DNA of 64,000 nt from Cladopsammia gracilis (GCA_022457155.1 JAJGOT010000294.1:224501-288500); one strand, 5' to 3'; positions 33,965 to 39,429 are shown, numbered from the stretch's first letter. The notes: generated from the sequence alone by a model not told the origin. Numbers and translations: made by a program.

Positions 33965-35427
33965 AAGCATGGATAAACTAGTGAAAAATATAAGGTTCGT
34001 AAAGATTTTGTCGACAGGTAGAAACTAGATTTACCAATTATTCCAACGGTTGATCAAGTTTATCGCCATTTATTAAAAGTTGAATTTTAACACTTGAACG
34101 TTTCTGACTTGGTTTAAATACCATAAATTTAGTTTTTTTAAGATTTAATGAGAGTCTGTTAGCACTCAACCAAATTGAAAACTTATTTAACTCAGTATTC
34201 AGTATGTTAGCCAAGCAATCTGCATCTTTGTGAGACAAAAAAACGTTGGTATCATCAGCAAATAAGATTAATTGTAATATTGTAGATGCGTTGTTTATAT
34301 TGTTGATGTAAAGCAGAAAAAATAAAGGTCCTAAAATAGAACCTTGTGGAACACCACACGAAATATTAATACGTGAAGAATTATGACCATTGTATTCTAC
34401 AAATTGAAGTCTTTTTGAGAAATAGCTCTTTATCCATTTCAGGGCCAAACCACGTATGCCGTAGTGTTCAAGTTTATCAAATAAGATAGAATGATTAACT
34501 GTGTCGAAAGCTTTCGAGAGATCTAAAAAGACGCCAACCGCTAATTCACCATTATCTAGAGCAGACGAGATTTTATCGTGCAAATCAATCAAAGCAAGCG
34601 TGGTAGAGTGATTTTTCCTAAAACAGAACTGATTATCGCAAAGAATATGTAAATTAGTCAAATAATCGAGTAATCGATTGTAAATGATTCTCTCTAGAAA
34701 TTTAGAAAAACTAGGTAAAACTGAGACAGGCCTGTAGTTGGTGAACAGAGACTAGTCATCAGCTTTAAACAGTGGTACTACACGAGCAATTTTCATTTGA
34801 TCTGGTACAATGCCATAGGAGATTGACAAATTCATAATGTGAGCCAGAGGTTCTGAAATGATTCGGATGGATTCCTTAATTATAGACATTGGGATATGTC
34901 TATAATTAAGGCTTTTATGGGATATGTGTTTTATTTTATGGTTTTGAACCTAGCCTCGTGTTACTGAAATGACAAATTATAAAACAGTTAAAAACAAACA
35001 ACAATTTCATTTCTTTGCAGTTCAGTACATTACGTACCTGTATCGTTACGTGGCAGAATGGCGCAAAAATCCAAGGTGGTCCTTTTCCTGTTGTCTGGCC
35101 TTGCTTCTGCCTCTTAACGACTTGCAGGGAGAAATCCGTGGATTGACTGGAAGGAATGTTCTGAAACATCAGCTTCAAACTGGAAAGATTGACATGCCGT
35201 CAATGTCCATGGCATTAAAAGACAGCGGGGCCGTCAATTTTGGTCTTGGTGACGCAGCCAGTCTACCTGAAGAACGAAACTGCACCAAAAAGACCAAAAA
35301 CAGCAGCTACGAAACTGAAACACTATTGCAAGGGGTTAGCGGGGATCTTCAAAGTGATCACCAACTGGCCCATTGCATGGTCACCATTCATGAGGCTCCA
35401 AGAAAGGCTTATGACAGTTTGGTTTAA
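3445..35427 (+). CDS. CUB-Ig-LRR-multipass membrane receptor, gene 1 (22 coding exons)
   Basis: Coding exons: 3473-3527, 5108-5458, 6086-6319, 6853-6985, 7446-7517, 8481-8552, 10912-10983, 11500-11571, 12966-13037, 13625-13696, 16426-16497, 17160-17231, 20193-20264, 21541-21612, 22003-22074, 23456-23527, 26903-26974, 28011-28085, 29609-29683, 30457-30659, 31184-32779 and 35021-35427. All introns are GT-AG and the exons sum to 4065 nt (1354 residues plus stop) with no internal stop, which strongly supports the model. Layout by residue: signal peptide 1-18, CUB about 20-136, Ig about 137-213, LRR cap 214-257, LRRs 258-570, two repeat-like exons to 620, Cys-rich stalk 620-830, about nine membrane spans 834-1219, tail 1220-1354. 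It is probably a cell-surface recognition protein; ligand and signalling are unknown. The membrane domain does not read as a class A GPCR. The untranslated 5' exon upstream of 3445 was not located. Confidence 0.85.
3617..3655 (-). ncRNA. Weak hammerhead-like motif
   Basis: The reverse strand reads CTGAAGA, a short GGT/GCC stem, then GAAA. This matches the order of catalytic core elements in a hammerhead ribozyme with a minimal stem III. The flanking stem I is only about 3 bp (TTT/AAA), so I treat it as a candidate related to the stronger motifs at 47.6 and 58.9 kb. Confidence 0.2.
4838..4877. repeat. (ATT)n microsatellite
   Basis: About thirteen uninterrupted ATT units inside gene 1 intron 1. 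Confidence 0.9.
5108..5458 (+). CDS. Gene 1 exon: CUB domain
   Basis: A 351-nt symmetrical phase 1-1 exon encodes 117 residues. CUB hallmarks are visible: NSSGIISS near the start, SWIITAP, the central NRIKVYDG followed by LLGDFFG, then SNDRFMLV and the closing FKAVYT strand. Cysteines occur at the APC, GNCSS and SLCNF positions. CUB modules are extracellular protein or carbohydrate binding beta-sandwiches. The paralogous exon is 55382-55738, with only roughly half of residues identical. Confidence 0.88.
5523..5850. mobile_element. Two adjacent inverted-repeat (MITE-like) elements
   Basis: The first, about 5523-5672, is nearly palindromic: GGTAATTGAACT, GTGCAATTTGGTCTGAAATC and TGATTTCAAA recur inverted as TTTGAAATCAT, GATTTCAGACC and AGTTCAATTACC around a GCGCGCAGCGCG centre. 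The second, about 5668-5850, is bounded by TTTATTACATCCAT and ATGGATGTAATAAA. Neither has coding capacity. Both lie in the CUB-Ig intron. Confidence 0.65.
6086..6319 (+). CDS. Gene 1 exon: Ig-like domain
   Basis: A 234-nt phase 1-1 exon encodes 78 residues. The Ig pattern is HLIWCDAEGTPP for the first cysteine strand and GNYTCMATNKLG for the second, with about 45 residues between the cysteines. There are N-glycosylation sequons at NIS and NYT. It is about 83% identical in residues to the paralogous exon 56145-56378, much more than the CUB exons are to each other. Confidence 0.9.
6456..6720. mobile_element. TA-flanked MITE, Tc1/mariner-like ends
   Basis: The left end CACTGTAAATTCAAAAG and right end CTTTTGAATTTACAGTG form inverted repeats of about 32 bp with little mismatch (GCTGTTTCAGCCCC continues the arm). 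TA dinucleotides flank both sides (6454-6455 and 6721-6722). The 265-bp element has no coding potential. The TA duplication fits Tc1/mariner-type mobilisation. Confidence 0.8.
6853..6985 (+). CDS. Gene 1 exon: LRR N-terminal cysteine cap
   Basis: A 133-nt exon (phase 1 in, phase 2 out) encodes GCRNSC, a further Cys in FDCQ, then FKCIPTTTTHL. This spacing resembles an LRRNT cap preceding the first leucine-rich repeat. The paralogous exon is 56685-56811. Confidence 0.8.
7446..7517 (+). CDS. Gene 1 LRR exon 1
   Basis: 72 nt, phase 2-2, between a CTGTAG acceptor and a GTAAGT donor. It encodes ILKGIKIENLAMDAFRHTSA and then LKR. It is less regular than later repeats and lacks the N-x-I ladder position, as first repeats often do. 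Confidence 0.78.
7610..7791. mobile_element. TA-flanked MITE
   Basis: Inverted ends GAGCTTATTCGCTTGGGCG and CGCCCAAGCGAATAAGGTC, about 31 bp with few mismatches, are flanked by TA on both sides (7608-7609 and 7792-7793). The element is 182 bp and non-coding. Confidence 0.75.
7807..8315. mobile_element. Fold-back element with GACGGACAAGTCGTCT-type arms
   Basis: The ends are GGCCCATTTCACACTAGA and TCTAGTGTGAAAACGGCC. The arms are dominated by a short repeated word in both orientations (GTCCGTCTGAGACGACTTG, CGTCCAGACGATTTGTCCG). There is no coding capacity. It shares a TTTTCAC-x-CTAG-like end with the elements at 25343 and 26466 but uses a different internal word. Confidence 0.65.
8481..8552 (+). 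CDS. Gene 1 LRR exon 2
   Basis: 72 nt, phase 2-2. It encodes DLGYNKIKELPKTVFSNLLT, then LKKL across the next junction. This is the typical 24-residue LRR with N-x-I-x-x-L-P-x-x-x-F. Confidence 0.88.
8790..9240 (+). pseudogene. Penelope-like element reverse transcriptase fragment
   Basis: Three conserved blocks appear in order. KPDIALIPIVSCVN is in one frame. After a frameshift near 8885 come LADILFPLTGKSDH and VSFDVESLFTNVP, the Penelope-type palm signature. An in-frame TAG at about 9170 is followed by AAMGSSLSEVIADFF. The order and spacing fit Penelope-like RT and not LINE or LTR enzymes. Only part of the palm remains and it is broken by a frameshift and a stop, so it is inactive. It sits in the intron after LRR exon 2. 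Confidence 0.72.
9240..10911. other. Gene 1 intron 6 remainder: inverted repeats, no exon seen
   Basis: CTCGGTGACCTATGTT (about 9430) recurs inverted as AACATAGGTCACCGAG (about 9650), bounding a roughly 220-bp AT-rich segment that may be another inverted-repeat element. GCGCGCGC-rich stretches flank it at 9260 and at 9780-9850. The rest, to 10911, shows nothing I can name. Confidence 0.4.
10912..10983 (+). CDS. Gene 1 LRR exon 3
   Basis: 72 nt, phase 2-2, with a TTTCAG acceptor and a GTATGT donor. It encodes NLAWNNIQTLPQGIFSNLGK and then LNYL. Confidence 0.88.
11500..11571 (+). CDS. Gene 1 LRR exon 4
   Basis: 72 nt, phase 2-2, with a GTAGGT donor. It encodes SLESNEIQYLPTGVFSKLSN and then LVTL. 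Confidence 0.88.
12018..12235 (+). repeat. Dispersed direct repeat, copy 1
   Basis: It matches 18885-19105 in the same orientation. Shared stretches include CATGAGTCACAGA, GACGCTTTTGAGTGCT, ACCGATTATATTTGAG and CCTAGGATATATAGTAAG. Both copies lie in introns between LRR exons. It is either an unclassified transposon or a duplicated intron segment. Confidence 0.65.
12400..12700 (+). repeat. Half copy of the fold-back element found at 59135-59620
   Basis: TTTAGGTGGCTACGACATC, GTTACCATGGCAACGTCAAA, CCATTTTCAACCTTTTGAGG and GATTCAGAGATATGTCATTT are the reverse complement of the right half of the 59-kb element. The opposite arm is missing here. Confidence 0.7.
12966..13037 (+). CDS. Gene 1 LRR exon 5
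   Basis: 72 nt, phase 2-2, with a CTTTAG acceptor and a GTAGGT donor. It encodes ILRRNKIYHLPKGIFSNLTV and then LQSL. Confidence 0.88.
13625..13696 (+). CDS. Gene 1 LRR exon 6
   Basis: 72 nt, phase 2-2, with a GTAAG acceptor end and a GTAAGT donor. It encodes NMDKNLVSSISNGAFSNLKI and then LLEL. Confidence 0.85.
14240..15580 (+). pseudogene. hAT-type transposase relic (PRKRIR/52-kDa-repressor-like)
   Basis: Blocks in order are LAALCETRWVERQTAFQDFE (about 14390), NHVFIAAFYSAKHFFGFTIG (about 14560), VVRDQLKDTPKNAKTAFARS (about 14680), YFQRSLFLPFLDNLLQDLNT (about 14870) and NSSLRFVKNVYRSTMGEDRL (about 15405), with VHKDI close behind. The last block is the hAT C-terminal dimerisation motif. It is interrupted by stops near 14672 and 14954, a frameshift, and an intron-like gap (GTATGA at about 15092 to TTTCAG at about 15255). 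It lies in the gene 1 intron between LRR exons 6 and 7 and is certainly inactive. Confidence 0.7.
15960..16160 (+). repeat. GC-richer interspersed repeat fragment
   Basis: A segment with GGGGATGCATGCCCCCGAAC and GTCGCGCCTTCGGCGCTCC contrasts in composition with the flanking AT-rich intron. Two overlapping open frames cross it but neither resembles a protein. It is probably a transposon fragment of unknown class. Confidence 0.35.
16426..16497 (+). CDS. Gene 1 LRR exon 7
   Basis: 72 nt, phase 2-2, with a CTGCAG acceptor and a GTATGA donor. It encodes RLASNKIQEVSRRMFSDLFS and then LLYL. Confidence 0.86.
17160..17231 (+). CDS. Gene 1 LRR exon 8
   Basis: 72 nt, phase 2-2, with a TTGCAG acceptor and a GTACGT donor. 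It encodes DLTSNRIKHFPEGIFVNQRT and then LYFL. Confidence 0.88.
17338..18060. mobile_element. Terminal-inverted-repeat element (~720 bp, ~90-bp arms)
   Basis: The left arm contains TCTATGAAATGAAATTTTCG, GACCATGTTCCACTGATTCA and AATTTTCCAATTTAAG. The right arm contains their complements, CTTTAATTGGAAAATTATG-like, TGAATCAGTGGAACATGG and AAATTTCATTTCATAGGC. Both edges sit next to TTAA. There is no transposase. Partial copies occur at 54480-54743 and 58750-58880. Confidence 0.75.
18580..18780 (+). repeat. tRNA-derived SINE
   Basis: An A-box-like GTGGTGAGAGCGC at about 18593 and a decayed B-box GGATTGATTTCC at 18628-18639 have the normal spacing. The downstream tail is pyrimidine-rich (TTCTTTCTTCTTTG), as in SINE bodies. 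It lies in the intron after LRR exon 8. Confidence 0.55.
18885..19145 (+). repeat. Dispersed direct repeat, copy 2, with palindromic end
   Basis: It matches 12018-12235 through about 19105. It is followed by AATTATAAGTGACTC / AAGTGACTTATAATT, a near-perfect palindrome at about 19110-19143. Confidence 0.6.
19146..20192. other. Intron with no recognised element
   Basis: Short open frames on both strands between 19530 and 19980 do not resemble known proteins and lack splice context. I see nothing further that I can support. Confidence 0.35.
20193..20264 (+). CDS. Gene 1 LRR exon 9
   Basis: 72 nt, phase 2-2, with a GTGAGG donor. It encodes YLARNKLNNSAVAPLSKLRV and then LLFL. The usual LP-x-G-x-F core is replaced by NSAVAPLSKL, like LRR exon 10 (KNITAGPLSKL), so exons 9 and 10 look like a recent pair. 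Confidence 0.84.
20607..20726. mobile_element. 120-bp MITE
   Basis: The ends GGGGTCAATTCAATAAAAC and GTTTTATTGAATTAACCCC continue inward as TTTTACAAGTG / CACTTGTAAAA, giving arms of about 35 bp round a short centre. Confidence 0.75.
21541..21612 (+). CDS. Gene 1 LRR exon 10
   Basis: 72 nt, phase 2-2, with a TTGCAG acceptor and a GTGAGT donor. It encodes NLERNKLKNITAGPLSKLRR and then LLYL. It is the closest relative of exon 9. Confidence 0.87.
22003..22074 (+). CDS. Gene 1 LRR exon 11
   Basis: 72 nt, phase 2-2, with a TTTTAG acceptor and a GTTAGT donor. It encodes FLQNNLISSIESGTFSNLTR and then LQYL. Confidence 0.86.
22130..23152. mobile_element. piggyBac-like non-autonomous element (TTAA target)
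   Basis: The terminal inverted repeats CCCTTTAACTCCCA and TGGGAGTTAAAGGG sit directly against TTAA at 22126-22129 and 23153-23156. A CCC...GGG terminus with a TTAA duplication is the piggyBac pattern. The 1023-bp interior contains short open frames (for example 22620-22934) that do not resemble a transposase. Confidence 0.78.
23456..23527 (+). CDS. Gene 1 LRR exon 12
   Basis: 72 nt, phase 2-2. It encodes LLNGNRLQTIPDQAFKNLKW and then LRIL. The donor GTAAGT runs straight into a GTA/TAG trinucleotide repeat. Confidence 0.87.
23528..23618. repeat. (TAG)n microsatellite at a splice donor
   Basis: About 28 trinucleotide units begin within the first intron bases after LRR exon 12, interrupted only by GAAG and AGC variants near the end. 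Confidence 0.92.
23734..23972. mobile_element. Hairpin plus adjoining MITE
   Basis: At 23734-23811, AACTATTATAGCG and CGCTATAATAGTT flank an inner hairpin CGCCTAGT / ACTAGGCG. Immediately after, TATAATTCAACACATTGATA (about 23811) recurs inverted as TATCAATGTGTTGAATTATA (about 23953), a perfect 20-bp terminal repeat. A (TA)n run follows to about 24000. Confidence 0.65.
24600..24890 (-). repeat. tRNA-derived SINE, reverse strand
   Basis: On the reverse strand, GGTGGTACAGTGGTGCGGT (24855-24873) is A-box-like and GTTCAATCC (24811-24819) is B-box-like, in the right order and spacing. The tail extends toward 24600. Confidence 0.55.
25343..25884. mobile_element. Fold-back element with CACAAGCGCAAG-type arms
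   Basis: The ends AAGCCTGGTTTTCACTA and TAGTGAAAACCAGGCTT are exact inverted repeats. The arms continue for about 40 bp as short words such as GCACAAGCGCAAACACAAGC, with the reverse version at the right end. Open frames inside are shadows of this repeat structure. Confidence 0.78.
26466..26676. mobile_element. Fold-back element with ATAAGC-type arms
   Basis: The ends TTCACTAGCGACATAAGC and GCTTATCTCGCTAGTGAA are inverted. The arms contain GCTTATGCTTAC and GCTTATCTTTATGCTTG words. An internal GGCCTGTTTTCACTGG resembles a second element terminus, so two elements may abut. Confidence 0.65.
26903..26974 (+). CDS. Gene 1 LRR exon 13
   Basis: 72 nt, phase 2-2, with a GTAG acceptor and a GTAAGT donor. 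It encodes TLSDNSIKTIGLRAFTISHE and then PLAM. The terminal leucines are lost, consistent with the end of the LRR array. Confidence 0.8.
27370..27960 (-). mobile_element. LINE 3'-end fragment, reverse strand
   Basis: The reverse strand encodes ALKLWNTLPLDVRRAETVDD, then FETKLKRTFFA and a stop at 27491-27493. This LWN-x-LP...F-x-x-x-LK pattern is common at the C-terminus of LINE polyproteins. An (AAAT)n tail lies at 27369-27390, at the expected 3' side. The rest is too decayed to classify. Confidence 0.5.
28011..28085 (+). CDS. Gene 1 LRR-like exon 14 (75 nt)
   Basis: 75 nt, phase 2-2. It encodes YLIRTRVKNVSLGSFNDISN and then LTSS. It keeps the LRR ladder (V-x-x-V-x-x-x-x-F-x-x-I/L) with one extra residue. 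Confidence 0.75.
28485..29080. mobile_element. Three-layer palindromic element
   Basis: The outer arms (about 28485-28605 and 28955-29078) share GTTTTAGCCGTCTAAAAA / TTTTTAGACGGCTAAA, CACTTCCGGTGGG / CCCACCGGAAGTG and GACTGGAAATAGTCCGCTGT / ACAGCGGACTATTTCCAGTC. A middle pair, ACAAGAATGCTGGTGTCG / CGACACTGGCATTCTTGT, and a central near-perfect 95-bp-armed palindrome (28763-28956, containing GCACCTAGCCTCGCTTTGAT) lie inside. A short frame at 28671 begins MVLLRCVVYGCSNTHQK, which faintly recalls the start of a THAP zinc finger. Confidence 0.75.
29609..29683 (+). CDS. Gene 1 exon after the LRRs (75 nt)
   Basis: 75 nt, phase 2-2, with a TTCACAG acceptor and a GTATGT donor. It encodes SIDEGEIGIIKFIDANQRER, then CTVHL. 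It is probably the LRR C-terminal flank. It reads like a decayed repeat ending in a cysteine. Confidence 0.72.
30457..30659 (+). CDS. Gene 1 exon: cysteine-rich stalk, first part
   Basis: 203 nt, phase 2 in and phase 1 out. It encodes YKLLPCPVGTFLNSS and KCIECPAG, the C-P-x-G-x-F / C-x-x-C-P-x-G pattern of Ephrin-receptor-like or GCC2/GCC3-type cysteine-rich modules. It joins in frame to the exon at 31184. Confidence 0.78.
30925..31066. mobile_element. Fold-back element with GATCGCAAC-type arms
   Basis: GGTTTCCATATGATCGCAA and TTGCGATTATATAGAAACC are near-inverted ends. The interior is repeats of GATCGCAAG / GATCGTTGC meeting at GATCGTCGATCGTGACGATC. It lies about 120 bp upstream of the membrane-domain exon. 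The arginine/aspartate-rich open frame on the reverse strand is a shadow of the repeat. Confidence 0.65.
31184..32779 (+). CDS. Gene 1 exon: cysteine-rich stalk and multipass membrane domain
   Basis: A single 1596-nt exon. The first 145 residues are extracellular: CNCLKGFF, GCRPC, PGYWWRW, then GYRGPLCEVCSAGYY and ACKRCP, an EGF-like/GCC-type stalk. About nine hydrophobic spans follow at protein residues 834-857, 877-897, 935-958, 987-1007, 1043-1065, 1117-1133, 1136-1155, 1165-1183 and 1201-1219. The segment LVETVRKVILTSGLILV is the most distinctive. The combination of a CPxG/EGF-like stalk and such a membrane domain recalls TRP-like membrane proteins of protists and invertebrates, but I cannot assign a family. 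The exon ends phase 1 at G|GTAAGT. If the intron is retained, the frame adds GKCALIRY and stops at 32805. Confidence 0.88.
32806..33261. other. Gene 1 last intron, left part
   Basis: AT-rich sequence with a poly-C tract of about 22 bases (33168-33190). Nothing else recognised. Confidence 0.5.
33262..34919 (-). mobile_element. LINE (CR1/L2- or Jockey-like), 5'-truncated and decayed, reverse strand
   Basis: The reverse strand encodes reverse transcriptase motifs in order: PLFKADD, a TAG stop, FTNYRPVSVLPSFSKFLERI, FLDLSKAFDTVNHSILFDKL, GVPQGSILGPLFFLLYINNI, the catalytic LFADDTNVF, and LSLNLKKTKFMVF. After a stop or frameshift near 34030 come FYCNLVWASTYRTNLSRLV and SYNTRKSHAFRLPF. An (AAAT)n tail lies at about 33262-33290 on the 3' side. 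The endonuclease half is missing. It sits inside the last intron of gene 1, antisense to it. Confidence 0.85.
34874..34911. repeat. 16-bp perfect hairpin at the LINE 5' junction
   Basis: CCTTAATTATAGACAT and ATGTCTATAATTAAGG flank a 6-base loop. The left arm is LINE sequence and the right arm is its inverted copy, so the hairpin marks the truncation point of the LINE. Confidence 0.75.
35021..35427 (+). CDS. Gene 1 terminal exon: cytoplasmic tail
   Basis: The exon follows a TTTGCAG acceptor, continues in phase 1 from 32779 and ends at TAA 35425-35427. It encodes QYITYLYRYVAEWRKNPRWS, then a 110-residue hydrophilic tail rich in Ser, Thr, Lys and Glu (KRPKT-like frames overlap but are not used). 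There is no recognised signalling domain. Tyrosines in SSYETE and KAYDSLV could be phosphorylated, which is speculative. Confidence 0.8.
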
Positions 35428-36417
35428 ATGGGGGCTTACAATGTTAGAACATTCCTGATAAAAAAAAATCAAAGTAGAACATTGAGCTGAGAATAGGATA
35501 AAGGTGAAGTAAACATAATTTTAGGACGTTGCTTTTGAAAGGTTGAACTCAAGTCTTCAAAATTGTCTTGTATGTGATCGGTTTATGTTTTTCATATTAC
35601 AGAATGTTTACATGTCTCAAGTTTTATGATTATTGGATATTACCCTGTACTAGTCTGCATCACAGTAGCTGTTTGCTTAGTACACTCCTCTATACACTGC
35701 CCCTTTACATACGCTCACGTACGTAAATTGATAGCAACTCTGTACATACGTACAGTATTGCTACATCCAAATTACATTGGAAGAATCACGAAAGACAAAG
35801 CTGTACCATGGAAGCAATTATCGTTTTTGTAACTGACAAAATCAGGAACTTCTATTTTGCTGAGACAACCCTACGGTCTGACAAACTGTGACAGTCCGTA
35901 AATTGCATCTCATTAGGGGACTTAGAATATTTTCACGTTCCATCCCGAGTGTGGAGTGTAACAGTTTGACGGTCTGTACGGTCGGTACAGACCATAAACG
36001 AGAGAGACGGTCCGTTGACAGTCCGTAAATTGATCCTCTTCTTATTGGTTACTGAGTCATATAAAAGGAAAAGAACGTTGTCGTAAGTTCACTTAAGGTC
36101 CTTGAATAAGAGATCCGAAATGCAAAGTCGTGGCGCCCACCCACCTTTGTTTCAGCCGGGGTTGATCCATCCAATCCTTCCTGCTTCTTCGTGCCGGAGT
36201 TTTTCCGATCAGAGTTGCCTTTCCATACCTCATTAATGTCAATAACCGAGGCCAGGAGCCCAATATGCTTTATTTCATTAGTTGTCATTGTTATAAATTA
36301 AGTAATGGTCCTAGTAAGAACTAGGCAACCTAACGGCAAGGAATGCAGATAATTGTGATATTGTTGAAACCGTCCACCTCATTGGCTGAAACGTGAAAAT
36401 CTAGCATCACTCAACCA
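35428..36417. other. Gene 1 downstream region
   Basis: No coding feature is convincing. GACAGTCCGTAAATTG occurs twice (about 35890 and 36018) with a nearby GACGGTCTGTACGGTCGG, a short direct-repeat cluster. No canonical AATAAA was seen close after the stop. Confidence 0.4.
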
Positions 36418-37669
36418 GGTAGTGCATTTTGCAACAAAGAAATACGTATAAACAACAGGCCTATCTTTTATCGGAATTTTTTTGAAAACGGCATTATTTA
36501 TGTAAAGGATCTTTTATTTGACACAGATACTTCAACCTCGCTTAAGATTATTTCGAGTAAAATCAGTAAAATTAATTTTTTAATTTGGGCAGGACTTCGT
36601 CATTCTGTACCACCACACTTAAAAACAAACAATGGGGCCAGTGCCCCCTCGGAAATTTCACTATCTTTGACGATAGATACCAAAGACTTTGACGTGTTAA
36701 AAAAGAAATCTAAGGATTACTATACATTAATCAAAAGGACAAAAGCCCGGTTCCCAAATTATTTTCAACATTTGAGACAAACTTTTAATTTATCAGAAGA
36801 CGACTGGAAAAGTGTTTTTTGGTTGCCTCATAAGGTGTCCTTTGAACCATACTTAAAAGCATTTCAATACAAAGTCCTTAATTCAATATTATTTACCAAT
36901 ACAAAGTTGTGTAAGATAGGATACATCTTAGATGATAAATGTTCATTCTGTAAATCGGAACTGGAAACCCTCCACCACGTTCTTTTTGATTGTCGCCATG
37001 TACAACGCTTTTGGAAAGATTTTGAATACTATTTCTACTTTTTGACAAGAGAATTCTTCCATCTCACCTTGCAAGACGTTATAATTGGAATAATATACGC
37101 AAAGTGCCCTTTACTAAACTATCTGTTACTGAATGCTAAATTGTATATATGGGATTGCAGAAGAAATCAGACACTTCCTAGCATAACTGCCTTTAAACTA
37201 AAGGTTAAAACTAAGTATGAAACAGAAAAGTTTATATGTGTTAAAACTAATAGCATGGATAAATTCAATAAAAAGTGGGCTTCGTGCATGGGCTTTGCAC
37301 CCGTGTAATTAGATCCTAGTAATGAGTTTGAATGGTGTGGATGCAATCTTTATTTTATTTTAAGTATCGAAACTAATAGCAAGTTACTGGGTTAGTATTG
37401 TAAGTAGTTTTATTAGTATTGTAAATAGTGTAAGTAGCTTTAGTATTGTAAGTATCTGTCGTGATTATTATTGTAAATAGTGTAAGTATCTTGAGTATGT
37501 AATTAGCTGTACTGTATTGTATGTAGTCATATTAGTATTGTGTAGTATGTAATTAGCTGTACTGTATTGTAAGTAGTCGCACTTTATTGTAAGTAGCGTA
37601 AGTAATTGCATTGTAAGTATTATAAGTTTCTAAATTAAAAAAAAAAAAAAAAAAAAAGGTAGTGCATTT
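36418..37669 (+). mobile_element. 5'-truncated L1-like LINE with perfect target-site duplication
   Basis: The insert is flanked by GGTAGTGCATTT at 36418-36429 and 37658-37669. It begins inside an open frame that runs uninterrupted to TAA at 37306-37308, with INNRPIFYRNFFENGIIYVK and the zf-RVT-type CSFCKSELETLHHVLFDC. It then has a 3' UTR of TAGTATTGTAAGTAG-like repeats and a 21-base poly-A at 37637-37657. The open frame, clean duplication and poly-A suggest a recent insertion by target-primed reverse transcription. Only the C-terminal part of ORF2 is present, so it cannot move by itself. Confidence 0.88.
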
Positions 37670-39429
37670 ATTTCTCTCTAGTTTACTAATTGGTTCCCTT
37701 TCATTGAAAAAACTATTCTGGGTTTTAATGCAACCAAAATTCTATGTGGGAAACATGTAAAACTAGAAGCCTTTCTCGGCCATTGTTTTGGAGTTTCACG
37801 ATTGGATGAAATCTTGTAGCACAAAAGAAACATCACTTTAAAATAAAGTTCCAGTAAATTTTATTTAAAAAACATGTTGTCCATAGGTTGATGCATTCTC
37901 AGTAAAAAAAACCTAAACAATCTTATGTGGGGAAAGCAAGATGCCTCGGAACAATAGAGCATTGCCTAGTTCTTACACGCATTGTTACTTAAAATTCAGA
38001 CTTTTTCTAACCCTCTTTCGCATCTAAACTCCATGCTTTGTTTTCTGCTATTTCATTACTATAAATCAACCTACCTTACAACACTTTTGATTACATGTAA
38101 AATTTTATCTTGCCTTTTCATTGCTTGAGCTCTGCCTGTGACCACTTGCGCAAAACATTGGGTGTTTCTTGGTGTTGCGAAATCCATTGTTCGTTAGCTC
38201 TTGTGTTGTGGTGTGGGTATTGTTCAGTGGCTTTTGAATCTTTTGTTTTACGTCATTTGGTGATCATACCATTCGCAACACCAAGAAACTACCAAAACAT
38301 TACTTATTTCATGTCCGCGTTTGCAACGCCGCAGTTTCAAAAAAATGGCCAATCGACGTTTAAATTAGGATTCCCTTCTCCTTAATTTATATATTTATTG
38401 TTAGTCCCCAAAAGAGTCTAATTAGCCAGACCCACAAAAGGTACAACGGCTCAGAACGTAACTCGCCAAAATTTGTTCACATAAAAACGTTACGCTTTTT
38501 GCCGACCCCAAAACAGGTCCTCACCAAAATCTTCCACCCCAAAAACAGTCACCGCAAAAAAAGTTCTCAGATCTATCGCAAATTTCAAACCCCAAAAAGG
38601 CCTTCGCACCTCGCCGTCTCTATTATATTGAGTACCCTCCCTGGGGTAATGCACCTTTGTTGTCCTAAAATTCTCAGTAAAACTCACGGTGTGTCGCAAA
38701 GGGTGTGTGTTGCTTTAACACTGAAAAATAAACACCAGCACATAAAAAATACTATTTCGAGGTATACAATACAATACAATACAATACTTTATTTAATGTG
38801 AAAAGTACACAGTTAGCTGTAAAGCTAGTTTACAGGTACTCCACAACATAAGATAAAACTTTGGGGGTATATATAGATATAGGTATAGACATTACTCAGC
38901 ATTATTCGGTATAGGCAAAGGCATTGCTCATTTATGTTTTGAGGAGGTTGAAGCGTGCAAAAGTGTTAGGCGTTATCTCTTAAAGTTAGGGCTATTACGG
39001 ATTAAACGAAGCGCGGTATCTTTTCTTAGAGAAAAACAGAAAGTGGCCTTCTGTTTTTCTCAAGGAACATATTCCGAAATTTCCGATGAACGTCATTCGG
39101 GAAACGTGAGTGGGGTGAAGAACTTACAATAATCTTAGTCGAGTAGTTTGCATATTAATAGATTGTTCAGTGAATGTGAGTGTTGATTATTCTTCCAAAT
39201 GAGACAATTCCGGAAGATTCTGGTCGGTTAATTACTGAAAACATTAGCTCGAGGCAGAAAAACTATTCGCTTAGCTGGTTTTGCTCACGTTATTTTATTA
39301 ATACGCTTTGCTATGAAGTACGAAGCAAGAAACATAATTGCCTTTTATAATTTTGTTTTTCCCTTTTCCCAAATCAAGCTTCACAGTCGGGAGCGCGGAT
39401 TATACACGAATGTTTACGGTTTATTAACT
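37670..39429. other. Intergenic stretch with minor repeats
   Basis: At 38765-38790 a (CAATA)n run followed by CTTTATTTAATGTG looks like the reversed 3' tail of a retroposon. CTTGGTGTTGCGAA and TTCGCAACACCAAG form a loose inverted pair (38168, 38272). No gene was seen. Confidence 0.4.
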
